Below, in pieces: positions 1 through 11,420 of a stretch of 64,000 bases of DNA. Below the pieces are notes generated by a model. The model saw nothing but the letters and a program-made list of their open reading frames with translations. It ran no database searches and was not told the DNA's origin. The stretch spans positions 119,363,593 to 119,427,592 of the forward strand of contig OX638130.1 of NCBI GenBank assembly GCA_951804985.1, in the 5' to 3' direction. A program made the translations under genes and the position numbers. This DNA is from Dryomyza anilis (Eukaryota; Arthropoda; Insecta; Diptera; Dryomyzidae). Numbering within the stretch: the stretch's first letter is position 1; every line of letters begins with the position of its first letter.

Positions 1-60
1 AAATTATTTGGAAAACATGTTTCTAGACTGCCTTGATCATGCCAAATATTTTGTCTTTGA
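1..60. repeat. Fragment of a dispersed repeat (AAACTGCC family)
   Basis: The motif 'tttctagactgcc' followed by 'atgccaaatattttg' matches the repeated phrase at 35436-35470 and 35622-35655 ('tttctaaactgcc', 'gcctgccaaaaattt'). It is the edge of another copy of the family seen at 34.7-35.86, 37.4-37.9, 39.8-40.0 and 56.8-57.06 kb. The class is unknown. Confidence 0.4.
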
Positions 61-1600
61 CGATTGTCAGAGTATTAGTATTTAATTTAATTTTCTACTG
101 ATAAATATTAAGAAAATATAATACAAATTATTAAATTAAAATAAATTGAAATTTAATTTTTCGTATTATTAGGGTTAAAATTTAAATATTCTTTAGTGTG
201 TCGAAATAAGGTACATTGACGTTATAGTAGGTATATATATATATAGTTTGATGACATTTCTCATGTAGTATGTAGGATGTATGGGCAGACTTTGTTGTAG
301 TCAACATAACTACTTCAGTCAATTAAGTTTAGAGTGAAAAGCAGGCTGGTAGCTGCCTGGGAAAGACTGATATATTTCCATTTATTTTAAAAACTAAAAT
401 TTTAATTTTTATTTAATTTTGCAAGTTTTCTATTTATATTTTAAATTTTAAAACTAAATGAATTTTGTTTTTGTAAAACATAAAAATTAATAGTAATTCC
501 AATAGCCACATTTGAAATACTTTAACTAAGTCATTTCCTACAATATGTATTTGTCTTGCACTACAACTTTATTTTTAAAATAAAATATAAAATTGTGCAG
601 TATAAATTTGTAAACTTTATATTTATTTAAATGAATTTCAAAAACTGATATCATTTCAAAACAAATAAAATAATGAAAAATTGTTTTTGCCTCAGCCATT
701 AGAAATGCAAGCAACGTTTTGCAAATAAGAACGTGTTGTGGTTTAAATAAATGCACTGCTGCCCCCAAAAAAAAAAAAAAATACAATGTCAACAACTATA
801 TCAGCAATAAATAAGAAATTTTATGCAGCAACATATTTCGTATGCAACAGCAGAGCACATGGCCTAAAACACTTCACTTCACTTGACTTGATTTGACTAC
901 CTGCAACCGAACAAAAGTCAAATAAATCTTAAATTAAAATGAAAAAGATATTAGAACAGATTGATTGGCAGTAGCAGCAGCAATAGCAACAGCAACAACA
1001 TCAGCAACTTTAGCAAAAGTAATAATATAAAGATTCTGCTTGAGTGCAATCGAACAACAGCAAAAATCAATTGCAATAAAAGTTTCTGCTGTTGCTAGTC
1101 TTTGTTTTTATATGACATCAACGACGTTGCTCTGTTGCTGTTACTGTTGCTATTGTTTTTGCTGTTGACAAAAATCAAATGTGCATTTCGTGCTTTAGTT
1201 ATTTTTCAATCAATTGCTGAGTGAAGTAAATAAATTGCTGAATAAAACATGAAGCGACGCAACAACAATAAGGGGGCAGCATGTCTTAAGTGTTGCTGTT
1301 GAATACCTGAGCAACATATCAGCAGCAACACCATCATCAACGCATCATCATCATAACTATCATCAATATCATCGACTACAGTAGCAGCAGCAACAACACC
1401 ACCACCATCAGGAGCAACTCTTAAGTGAATTGCTTGAGATTAAATGTTGCTGATGTCGAAGTCTTTGTGGTGCTGCTATTGATGTTAGTTGGTGGATTAT
1501 TTAGGGTTGTGCTTTATACCGTATATCATGTAAACTATGTGAGGTTTTCTTGAGTAGTTTAAAAATATTTTAAATTCAAAATAATCGATTATTTTATATC
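61..1600. other. Non-coding intronic sequence with CAG/CAA-rich tracts
   Basis: AT-rich sequence presumed to lie inside the gene (intron 3 or beyond). It holds a short TA run at 232-245, an A run at about 768-781 and interrupted CAG/CAA/CAT tracts at about 965-1010 and 1315-1440. No frame on either strand looks like protein; the 85-residue minus frame at 538-795 is a low-complexity chance ORF. Confidence 0.5.
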
Positions 1601-2425
1601 AGGGACTGCAAAGACCGAAATCGGTACCAGTACCGGAACCGTTGCGATTTTTGGAACCTGAATCGAATACCATATATATTTTTTTGGTTGAAACCGGAAT
1701 CTTAACTGGAAATGCTATTTTAAAAATCTTGGAACCAGAACCAGAACTGGAACCGATATTTTCGTCCCTGTCAGGGACCGCAAAGAACAGGAATAGGAAC
1801 AATTTCGATTTTTCGAAACGGAATCGGATCCCATATCATTGTTTTAGTTGGAACCGGAATCGCAACTGAAACTGTTATTTTAAAAACCTTGAAACCAGAA
1901 CCGGATTCGATATTTTCGTCCCAGTCAGGGACCACAAAGAACAGGAATTGGAACAGAAACCGTTTTGATTTTTGGAACCGGAATCGGTACTCATATATTT
2001 TTTTTTGATTGAAACCGGAATCAAACCTGGAACTGATCAAAAATCTTGGAACCAGAACCGGAACTGATATTTTCGTACCAGTCAGGGACTGCAAAGAATC
2101 GGAAATGAAACCGGAATCTTAACTGGAACTGCTATTTTAAAAATAGAGAACCGGATACTATATTTCCGTCCCAGTCAGGGACCACAAAGAACAAGAAGCG
2201 GAAGCGGTTTCGATTTTTGGAATCGGATTCCATATATTTTTTTAGTTGGAACCGGAATTGAACCTGGTACTGTTATTTTAAAAAACTTGGAACCAGAACC
2301 GGATCCGATATTTTCGTCCCTGTCAGGGACCGCAAAGCACAGGAATCGAATTCGAATCCGAATTCGGTACGCATATTTTTTTTTTTTGGCTGGAACCGGA
2401 ATCGGATTGTGAACAGATCATGTTC
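1601..2425. repeat. CCGGAAT-rich minisatellite, 6 degenerate units of about 150 bp
   Basis: Units begin at an AGGGAC(C/T)GCAAAG-like motif at 1601, 1773, 1927, 2084, 2177 and 2325, with spacings of 172, 154, 157, 93 and 148 bp. Each unit carries several GGAACCGGAATCG-like words and a TTTTTGGTTGGAACCGG stretch. It ends in a small dyad of the form TCCCTGTCAGGGA at the junction with the next unit. The open frames at 1599-1802, 1642-1869 and 1771-2094, with alternating Asn/Arg or Pro/Val, are by-products of the repeat. Confidence 0.8.
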
Positions 2426-3074
2426 TTCATGTAACTGGTTGGGTTATGACAAGTAAAATATTCATTAATCATTCACGATTATGAGCCTAGCACAGTTTCT
2501 ACTTGGGTATATAAAATAGATAATTTAAACATTTTGGAAAAAAAAAATCATATTTTTTATTATCCAATGAAAACAATATTTTTATAGTCCTTACTTTCCC
2601 CATTACCCTATATTGAACTGCCTGCTTAACTGTATCGCCATCATAACATTAAGATTTCATTGCATCCTTCCAGCACTGTTTACGATCTGCTTCAATCTGC
2701 TATTGTGAATTACAAATGCACTGTAGCAGCGTAATTTAACGGTCTATTTGTCTATTTGTCATGTGTGTGTGTAACATGGTTTAATGCTGTTTGTAATGCT
2801 ATCTTTGTATCAAACAATACACTATGTAGACAGAATAATTCGGAGGCATTAAAAAAAACTAAAAATTGTTTAACAATTCGATGCACTTACTTCCATTTTA
2901 AGCCTATCACAAATCGTTTTGTTCAGCAATTGTTTTTCGAACGATTTATAATCAATTTTTTTACTTGAACATTTTGAAAATAAATTCAATCCTCATTAAA
3001 TTCGAACAAATTTATTATATTGTAAAATTCACTTTCAATCGAAATTAAAATGACGACGTCAGACATCACAACAA
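2426..3074. other. Non-coding, no recognised feature
   Basis: AT-rich sequence without repeats of note. A 70-residue plus frame at 2756-2968 has no recognisable domain and is not supported as a gene. Confidence 0.5.
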
Positions 3075-4312
3075 ATTCAAATTTTCACTAAAAATTCAAA
3101 TTTTCACTAAAAATTCAAATTTTCACTAAAAATTCAAATTTTCACTAAAAATTCAAATTTTCACTAAAAATTCAAATTTTCACTAAAAATTCAAATTTCA
3201 CTAAAAATTCAAATTTTCACTAAAAAACCAATTTTCACTAAAAATTCAAATTTTAAAAATTCAAATTTTCACTAAAAATTCAAATTTTCACTAAAAATTC
3301 AAATTTTCACTAAAAATTCAAATTTTCACTAAAAATTCAAATTTTCATAAAAATTCAAATGTTCATAAAAATTCAAATTATCACTAAAAATGCAAATGTT
3401 CAGTAAAAATTCAAATGTTCAGAAAAATTTCAAATTTTCATCAAAAGATAAACTTTTCACTAAAAATTAAAATTTTCACTAAAATTATTCAAATTTTCAC
3501 TAAATATTCAAATTTTCACTAAAAATTAAAATTTTCACTAAAAATTAAAATTTTCACTTAAAATTCAAATTTTCACTTAAAATTCAAATTTTCACTAAAA
3601 ATTCAAATTTTCACTAAAAATTCAAATTTTCACTAAAAATTCAAATTTTCACTAAAAATTCAAATTTTCACTAAAAATTCAAATTTTCACTAAAAATTCA
3701 AATTTTCACTAAAAATTCAAATGTTCATAAAAATTCAAATTATCACTAAAAATGCAAATGTTCAGTAAAAATTCAAATGTTCAGAAAAATTTCAAATTTT
3801 CATCAAAAGTTAAACTTTTCACTAAAAATTAAAATTTTCACTAAAATTATTCAAATTTTCACTAAATATTCAAATTTTCACTAAAAATTAAAATTTTCAC
3901 TAAAAATTCAAATTTTCACTTAAAATTCAAATTTTCACTTCAAATTCAAATTTTCACTAAAAATTCAAATTTTCACTAAAAATTCAAATTTTCACTAAAA
4001 ATTCAAATTTTCACTAAAAATTCAAATTTTCACTAAAAATTCAAATTTTCACTAAAAATTCAAATTTTCACTAAAAATTCAAATTTTCACTAAAAATTCA
4101 AATTTTCACCAAAAATTCAAATTTTCACTAAAAATTCAAATTTTCACTACAAATTCAAATTTTCATTAAAAATTCTAATTTTCACTATAAATTTAAATTT
4201 TCACTAAAAATTTAATTTTTTTATTGAAAAATTCAATTATTCAGTAAAATTCTATTTTTCATTAAAAGCTAAATTTGTCATTAGTTATTTAATTTTTCAT
4301 TCAAAATTCAAT
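3075..4312 (+). repeat. 19-bp satellite array A (unit TTCAAATTTTCACTAAAAA)
   Basis: About 65 head-to-tail copies of a 19-bp unit, degenerating at the right end from about 4150. A block with distinctive variants (GTTCATAAAA, AATGCAAATG, GTTCAGAAAAATTTC, ACTAAAATTATTC) occurs at about 3361-3590 and again at about 3723-3950. That shift is 362 bp, close to 19 units, and shows a segmental duplication within the array. Orientation is the same as the array at 19.9 kb and opposite to those at 44, 53 and 57 kb. Confidence 0.95.
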
Positions 4313-4515
4313 TTAAGTGCATATGAGTTACCTAAAGTTTTTTTAATTTAAAACTTTTCGTCTGCTTATTTTACGATTCGTTTTCTGATTATTTTCCTTT
4401 CTTTTCCTGCATAACATTGCATTTCATTCTATGTTATTTTTATGGTCCTGCTCTTCAACACGCAAGCACAATCAGCAGGACTCTTTTTAAACAATACTTC
4501 TTACGGTTACTTTAA

Positions 4516-4675
4516 CCCACTAACGTCCAAAGCCATTAATATACAATAAATAATAATTTTACCAAATCAAGTATTTAAAACTAATTTTAGACAATATAAT
4601 ATGATTCAAAATATAAAAAAAACAAAATCCACTAAATATAAATCACCTCATTTGAGCCCAATGCGCGTTAAAGGG
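4516..4675. mobile_element. 160-bp piggyBac-like MITE with TTAA target duplication
   Basis: TTAA at 4512-4515 is followed by CCCACTAACGTCC. At the other end, CGTTAAAGGG is followed by TTAA at 4676-4679. Read inward, the ends are CCCACTAACG and CCCTTTAACG, 8 of 10 identical. A TTAA target duplication and CCC-starting inverted ends are the hallmarks of the piggyBac superfamily. The interior is AT-rich and non-coding, so this is a non-autonomous element. The class is inferred from the ends alone. Confidence 0.65.
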
Positions 4676-4679
4676 TTAA

Positions 4680-5353
4680 AACACTTCCTTTCATTCTACT
4701 GCTGATTTGTTAATTTTATTTTGCGTAGTCGTGCAAAATACAGACATACTTGGAACCTCGGCTGCTGACGGCGACGAAATTACATTTTCTTCAGAAAGAG
4801 AACCCCCCCCCAAAAAAAAAGATAAACCAACCAAAGCTGTTAATGCTGCGATGGCTTTTAAGGCAATACATCTTTGCCAGTCACACAGATACATATAGCC
4901 CTATTTAAGCCAAGTTGAAAGTTAGCTACGAAATTCGGTTGCAATAAATGAATTATGCGACATTTACTCAAAATTGCATTGTCTCTGTGGCTCTATGTAG
5001 TATGTGTTGCTCTATGTGCTGCATATCGGACTATACTGCTCTAATCGAATCGCACTATCGTTGTCTCTGTCTGGGTCGCACTTAGCTGCGCTAGCAATGC
5101 GCTTAGAGCCCAATTTAATATTATTGAGCGCATATAATAAATTATATTTTGGCCTCCAGATGCTGCTGCTGCTGCCCCATTAGAATCCTTTGATATCCTG
5201 CAGGAGCAACAGTGGCAGAAGGAGAAGCAGCCGTTGCTTGGGAGGCTTATGATTTATTAGAATTTATTAAGTTCAGTTTAGCCCAGATACTGCCGCACAC
5301 ACACTCACACACAGTTGGCAGTGACATGTGCGTCTGTCTAGTGCTTCACTTAC
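4680..5353. other. Intron 3 of the Cda4-like gene, 5' part (non-coding)
   Basis: Begins on the minus strand with a GTAAGT donor at 5348-5353. Sequence between 4950 and 5300 is less AT-rich and not repetitive. Near 5205, minus strand, there is a pyrimidine-rich AG that could serve as an acceptor, but the frame after it stops within 20 codons and has no deacetylase-like content. The real next exon is taken to lie left of the window or to be unrecognised. Confidence 0.5.
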
Positions 5354-5465
5354 TTGTTGCCAGTGGGCCACATTTGGCCTCATCCTTGAAGGTGCAGTAT
5401 TTCTGCAGATCATCGAAGTACAGGCCGGAGGGACAGCGATTCAGATACGGAAAGCCATCGACGCA
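5354..5465 (-). CDS. Coding exon 3: second half of a CBM14 chitin-binding domain
   Basis: 112 nt, 37 full codons plus the first base of a split codon. The acceptor is TTTGCAG, with its AG at 5466-5467; the donor is GTAAGT, beginning at 5353. The reading is CVDGFPYLNRCPSG, then LYFDDLQKYC and TFKDEAKCGPLAT, giving Cys 3 to Cys 6 of the domain plus the aromatic and Asp residues typical of CBM14 (peritrophin-A). It then runs into a Thr, probably the start of a Thr/Pro-rich linker. Intron 2, between this exon and the previous one, is only 73 nt (5466-5538). In Cda4-type enzymes this domain anchors the deacetylase to chitin. The exon's existence is near certain from the cysteine pattern and splice sites; the gene name is less certain. 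Confidence 0.85.
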
Positions 5466-5538
5466 CTGCAAACAAAATATTTAATTTTCATTAATCTGCT
5501 GAATTTTTAAATATTAAATTTTTCGTTATAGAACCTAC

Positions 5539-5621
5539 CTGGTAGAAGCGACGACAGGTGGCCGGATCGGCATAGTTGCCATTGCCGATATTTGTGGGGC
5601 ACGTGAATTCCTCCTTCTGAG
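5539..5621 (-). CDS. Coding exon 2: first half of a CBM14 chitin-binding domain
   Basis: 83 nt. The acceptor CACTTGCAG ends at 5622 and the donor GTAGG starts at 5538. The first two bases (CT) complete a split Ala codon begun by the last G of the signal-peptide exon (G|CT). The reading continues QKEEFTCPTNIGNGNYADPA, then TCRRFYQ. It supplies Cys 1 and Cys 2 and the Asn-Gly-Asn-Tyr/Ala-Asp-Pro-x-Thr-Cys stretch that I associate with Cda4-type chitin deacetylases. The short acidic-basic lead (AQKEE) would follow the signal-peptide cleavage site directly, so the mature protein begins almost at the chitin-binding domain. The phase match to both neighbours across a 22.8-kb and a 73-nt intron is strong support. 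Confidence 0.85.
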
Positions 5622-5694
5622 CTGCAAGTGAAAGAAAGTAGTATTAGTATTTGTATAATTTTTAATATTTTTTTATACATTTTTTCAATTTTTT

Positions 5695-6515
5695 AGAAAG
5701 TTTTAAAGCTTTTCATAAAGTTTATACAAAAAGCTTTTAAAGCTTTTATAAAAAGCTTTTAAAGGTTTAATAAAAAGCTTTTAAAGCTTTTATAAAAAGC
5801 TTTTAAAGCTTTTATAAAAAGCTTTTGAAGCTTTTAAAGCTTTTAATGCTTTTATAAAAAGTTTTTGAAGCTTTTATAAAAAACTTTTAAAGCTTTTATA
5901 AAAAGCTTTTAAAGCTTTTATAAAAAGCTTTTAAAGCTTTTATAAAAAGCTTTTAAAGCTTTTATAAAAAGCTTTTGAAGCTTTTATAAAAAGCTTTTAA
6001 AAAAGCTTTTGAAGCATTTGTAAAAAGCTTTTGAGGCTTTTATAAAAAGCTTTTGAAGCTTTTATAAAAAGATTTTAAAGCTTATATAAAAAAGCTTTTA
6101 AAGCTTTTATGAAAAAGCTTTTAAAGCTTATATAAAAAAAGCTTTTAAAGCTTATATAAAAAAGCTTTTAAAGCTTATATGAAAAATCTGTTACAGCTTA
6201 TATGAAAAAGCTTTTAAGGCTTATATAAAAACGCTTTCAAAAATGTTATATAAAGCTGGTAAAATTTATATAATAAGCTTTTAAATCTTATATACAAAAG
6301 TTTTTAAAACTTACATACAAAGCTTTAAAAGCTTGTATAAAAAGCTTTTAAAGCTTATATAAAAGCTTTTAAAAATTAGATAAAAAACTTTAAAAACTTA
6401 TATAAGAAGATTTTAAAGCTTATATACAACAGCTTTTAAAGCTTATATAAAAAACTTTAAACGCATATATAAAATGCTTTTAAAAAAAACTTTTAAAGAT
6501 TAAATGAAGAGCTTT
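5695..6515. repeat. 22-bp AAGCTT/TATAAAA array, block 1
   Basis: About 37 copies of a 22-bp unit built from AAGCTTTTATAAAA and AAGCTTTTA. The unit is nearly self-complementary, so both strands read alike. The left part is regular; the right part (from about 6080) has AAGCTTATATAA variants and decays. HindIII sites (AAGCTT) recur almost every unit. The same repeat returns at 8.5-9.1 and 10.5-11.4 kb. Confidence 0.9.
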
Positions 6516-8544
6516 TCTTAAGATTTTGTATAATTTTTTGTAATTTTTTTTGTAATTTTTTATAATTTTATATGATTTTTTATAATTATAATAATTTTAT
6601 TTAATTTTTAAATATTAAATATTTATAAAGCTTACAAAAAAATAATGCCAAACAACTTGCAGCTGTTATATTTGCGGGCAACATTAAATTGCTACAATTC
6701 AATTGCTGCATTTTTGCAACTTAATTAAATAAAAGTCGTAACTTTGTGGAATTCATGACATATGATGATTTTTAATGCATCTGTTTTCCATTCACTCTTC
6801 ATAGATTTCATTTATATTGCTATTTTGTAGCCAACCACAATACATGGCATGACAGTGCTTTTATTGTAATTGAGCTTTTGACATTTTTTTCGAAACAATG
6901 TTGCATACATAATTCCACCCCATCGTCCTTCTCCACACTCTGATAATACCAACCCTATTGACTGCAATACTGTAGATCGTTTATTTATGAAAATATTTGC
7001 CAATTTCCTTCAGTTTAACCAAATTTCCTTGCATAGTTCCAAAGTTGCTCTTTGCAGTTATGAGGTTCTTCTTTTCGTTCTTTCTTTCTTCACTGCTTCA
7101 TGCATTTTAAATTATTTAGCTACGAGTTTCACCTGTTTGTTGCAGTAACTGTTTGTTTTTTAGTCAAATACCCTGCAGGACATTCGAAACTTCTAAAATA
7201 TTTCGCTATTTTAAAACAATTGAAAGCTACACAAACAAAAAAAAAATGCACAGAAAAATTTACTTTCTAACTAAAATTAAATTCGTATGTACAAAAAAAA
7301 AAAAAAACTTTTTGTTTGCGTTTTTTTTCAGTTATTTTCTGCCATATATACGAAAAAAAAAACCCACAGAGCAAAAGAGCGCAGCAAAAATTGATTTCCT
7401 ATGCACAAAGCGCGGTTTAACTGCAGCTCTGCGGAGCTTAAAGCTATTTGCGCTGCGTGCGAGAAAAGTCAACAGACAGACCAACAAATAACTGGCAACA
7501 AATGGCAAAAAATTTAGTAATTGAATATTTTTTTTGCAATTTTGTGCAATTGTTATAGCGCAGCCTTAAAATTTGAACAAATTTTAAATTTTTGCGCTGT
7601 GCTTTTAAAGCTTTATTTTCTATTTTTAGGTTAAAACATAAAGTGACTCAAAAGCGCTTAAACAATTAAAGCACAGTCAGTTGTAACTGTTCATAATCTG
7701 AGTGCATGCCGTGCGATTTGTCTAATTTACTTGCGCTGCTGTTGCAAACACGTTCGAGAAATTAATTTTAAAATGTGGCACGTGTAGTAAGTGGAAAAAA
7801 ATGGTAAAACAGCATAGCACAGCACAGCACAGCACAGCATTGCATGGCACAAAACGTATGTGTTTGTGGTAAATGTGGCAGCTAGAGATCTACTGGTTTT
7901 TTGCACAAAAAAACACAAAAAAAAAACAAAAAAAAAAAAACTAATTAAAATGTCACTTCGTTTAAAATGCGCAAAAGGTTTCAATTTATGTGCGATTGCG
8001 ATTGAAAGCTTTGCAAAAAAAATCAGCTTTGCTAAATGTAGAACATTTGGAATTTTTAATATTTATTTTGCACGTTGAAAATTAAAGCTTTCGTGTTACT
8101 TTTGTGTAGAGATTTCGAGATTTAAGAACACTGACTGATTCAAATAAAAAATAAATTTATTTAACAAGTTGAAACTTTAAATTCGTTGAGTATTACTGTA
8201 ATTTTACTTCAGAAGCTTTAGATTGTTTTTTATGATAATGTATATAAATTCTATAAAAGCTTTAATTTTAGTCTTTCGATATTTCGCTTTGCGAAGCATT
8301 TTGAAAAATATTATCGGTATTTGATAAGTTTTTTTATAATTTTATATTGTTTTTATTTTTTATAATTTATTTTAAAAACTTTTTATAATCTATTATAATT
8401 TATTTTAATTTTTTATATATGTTTTATATTTTTTAATAATATATATATTTTTCTCAAATTTTTAATGTTTCTTTATATATTTTTTTAAATTTATTATATA
8501 TATATATAAAAAAAACATAAGAAAAATTCTCCGAAAATGTCAAA
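6516..8544. other. Intronic non-coding sequence
   Basis: AT-rich and mostly unique. It holds A runs near 7290-7305 and 7920-7942 and a GCACA microsatellite at about 7811-7845. Frames at 6812-7003, 7153-7491, 7727-7984 and 7860-8078 are Lys/Phe-rich translations of A/T runs without domains and are not supported as genes. Confidence 0.5.
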
Positions 8545-9125
8545 AAGTTTCAAAGCTTTTTTAATGCTTTTAAAGCTTATATAAAATGCTTTTAAAGATG
8601 TCATAAAAAGCTTTTAAAGAAAAAAATAATTTTGAAAAGATTTTTAGAGCTTTTTAATAAGTTTTTGGAGCTTATAAAAAAGCTTATATAAAATGCTTTT
8701 AATGCTTTTTAATAAAAGCTTTTAGAACTTATAAAATATCTTTTAAAGTTTTTATAAAAAGCTTTTAATCTTATATAATAAGCTTTTATAGTTTTTATAA
8801 AAACACTAATTAAAAAAAGCGTTAAAAGCTATTGTTAGAATCGTTGAAAGCTTATATTATAAGCTTTTAAAGCTTATATAAAAGCTTTAAAATTTCTATA
8901 ATAGCTTTTAATATAATTTTTTTTTTGTAAAAATAAAAATTATATGAAAAATTATCTGAAATGTCAAAAAGCTTTAAAAAGCTTGTTTTAGTGCTTTTAA
9001 AATTTACATAAAAAGCTTTTAAAGATTTTATTATTGATTTTATAGCTTTTAATAAGACTTTAAAGCTTATATAAAAAGCTTTTAAAGCTCTTATAAAAAA
9101 CTATTAAAACTTACATAAAAGTCAT
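8545..9125. repeat. 22-bp AAGCTT array, block 2 (degenerate)
   Basis: The same AGCTTTTAAAGCTTATATAA-type units as block 1, strongly decayed and interrupted near 8900-8960. A MITE-like or slippage history cannot be told apart. Confidence 0.75.
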
Positions 9126-10479
9126 TTGGATCTTTTGCAATTTTTATTAGTAAATAAAAAAAATGTTGCATTCAAATATAATTAAAATTTGTATTTTATT
9201 TAAAATATACCTAAATTATCGTTAATTTATTATAAACTGCATTTTATTATTGCTTTTATTTTTATCAAATAACTGATTGCTGAGTTTTTAAATATTTAAA
9301 GCTCTGTCAAAAGCATTTAATAATTTAGCTTTTATCCAACATAAATCACTGTTGTTGACTCGATTGGCTTACTACACGTGCTGTGCTCCATTTATTGCAA
9401 TAAATAATCAATAATTAAATATTTATTAGCTGTATTAATTTTCACATGAATCGCTGATAAATTTATGATAATTAAGCGACCAAAAAAAAAAAAAAAACAG
9501 TCGACGAGCAGCGACTAGAACAATAGCAACAACTGCCACCTATTTTAATTGCAAGTTAAATAAAATTAATCGAATTATTTATACAGGCAAATACAACAAT
9601 AAAAACAATTTACAAATTAGTTCAACTAGTTTTTTTTATTTATTTTTGGCTTTTGTTCAAACGATTGTTTTTGTTATTTGGCGCAATTAAACACGCGCCA
9701 ATTTAGCTTTATTTTTTTCCAATTCTACTCAAATCTAAACGCAATTTAAATAAATTATTATTTTTGTTAGTAATTAAAAATATAGCTTTATTTATTTTAA
9801 TTTGTTGCGCTTTTTTTATAACAGTATTTTCATTATTATTTTTTTTTATTTTTTAAAAATAATATTCTCATTAATTCACTCTGGTTATTTTCTACAAAGA
9901 AAAATATTATAAAAAAAAACGAAAATAAAATGTGAATTTTAATCATCTCATTGCTCTTTGTTGTAAATTAATGCTGAAACATACAACGAGTTGGAGTCTG
10001 CCTGCAGCTTGCATTCAAAATATGACTTCATTATGTGATGTTGCTAATGAAAATTGCACAAGTAATACTGCTTAAATGTATTTATTAATAACTATATAGC
10101 ATGCTTTTAGGCAGCACTGCCAAGCATCAGTGGTTTGATTTTAACAGAGCTTTAATAGAAAAATGTTCAACAAAAGTTTACATGTGTTTTCTTGAAAAGC
10201 TATAAATTAAATTTATCTGTGTATTTTAGATTTTTATTTTTATAACTTTAAAAAAAAACAATATTTTTTTTAATATAGAAATGATTTTTTTGAGATTTTT
10301 CAGTTTATTAAGTTATAAAGTCCAAAAGAAATCCAAACAAAATTTTAAAAACCTTAAAAGCTGTCAGTCATAGTTATTTTGTTAGATTTCATAAGCAGTG
10401 AGACTGAATTTATTTTCTATATTTTAAACATGTTTAACGGAACTTATAATAGATGCTTAGCAATTCTTAGCAAAAGGTT
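9126..10479. other. Intronic non-coding sequence
   Basis: AT-rich unique sequence with a homopolymer A run at about 9482-9496. No coding frame or recognised element was seen. Confidence 0.5.
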
Positions 10480-11420
10480 TCAATAGCTTTAAATGTTTTT
10501 GAAATGATTTTGCAAAAGCTTTCATATCAAGCTTTACAAAAGATTTTGCAAAAGATTTTACAAAAGCCAAAAAATTATTTTTATAGAAACTTAAATTTTT
10601 TTTTTATATAAAAAGATTTTATATAAATTTAAAAAAGCTTAAAAATCTTTATAAAGCTTTAAAAGCTTTGATTAACTCTTAAAAAAGATTTAATGGAAGC
10701 ATTAAAAAGCTTTCAGAAGCTTTTAGAAAAGCTTTCAGAATTTAGAAAAGCTTTAAAAAGCTTTTAGAAAAGCTTTAAAAAGCTTTTAGAAAAGCTTTAA
10801 AAAGCTTTTAGAAAAGCTTTAAAAATCTTTTAGAAAAGCTTTAAAAAGCTTTTAGAAAAGCTTTCAAAGGCTTTTAGAAAAGCTTTCAAAATCTTTTAGA
10901 AAAGCTTTCAAAATCCTTAAAAAAAGCTTTTAAAAGCTTTTAGAAAAAAATTCAAAAGCTTTTAGAAAAGATTTCAAAAGCTTTTAGAAAAGCTTCCAAA
11001 CGGTTTTAGAAAGGCTTTCAAAAGGTTATAGAAAATCTTTCAAAAGCTTTTAGAAAATCTTTCAAAAGCTTTTAGAAAAGATTTCAAAAGCTTTTAGAAA
11101 AGTTTTCAAAAACTTTTAGAAAAGCTTTTAAAAACTTTTAACAACCTTTCAAAAGCTTTTATGAAAGTTTCCAAAAGCTTTTATGAAAGTTTCCAGAAGC
11201 TTTTAGGAAATCTTTCATCAAAACTTTAATAAAAGCTTCAGTTTTAAAAACTTTAGTAAATGCTTCCGAAAAAACTTTTAAAAAACTTTCAAAAAAAGTT
11301 TAAAAAAGCATTCATAAAAATTATTTCAGAAATTCTTTAAAAATTGATTTTACAAAAGCATTCATGAAAAATGTTTATTGAAGTTTTCAACTAGCTTTTG
11401 TAATAGCTCTTAAAAGCATT
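10480..11420. repeat. 22-bp AAGCTT array, block 3 (AGAAAAGCTTTC variant)
   Basis: Units of AGCTTTTAGAAAAGCTT spaced 20-22 bp, most regular at 10690-11130. This variant replaces the TATAAAA word of block 1 with TAGAAAA but keeps the period and the AAGCTT core. It is therefore a separately homogenised branch of the same satellite. Confidence 0.85.

Noticed and set aside
3075..4312. CRISPR-like array
   Set aside because: Units are contiguous 19-mers without spacers, in an insect genome; it is a satellite.
5140..5210. Possible extra minus-strand exon after a pyrimidine-rich AG near 5205
   Set aside because: The frame continuing from exon 3 would stop within about 20 codons and shows Gln runs instead of deacetylase sequence. 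Kept only as a remote alternative terminal exon.
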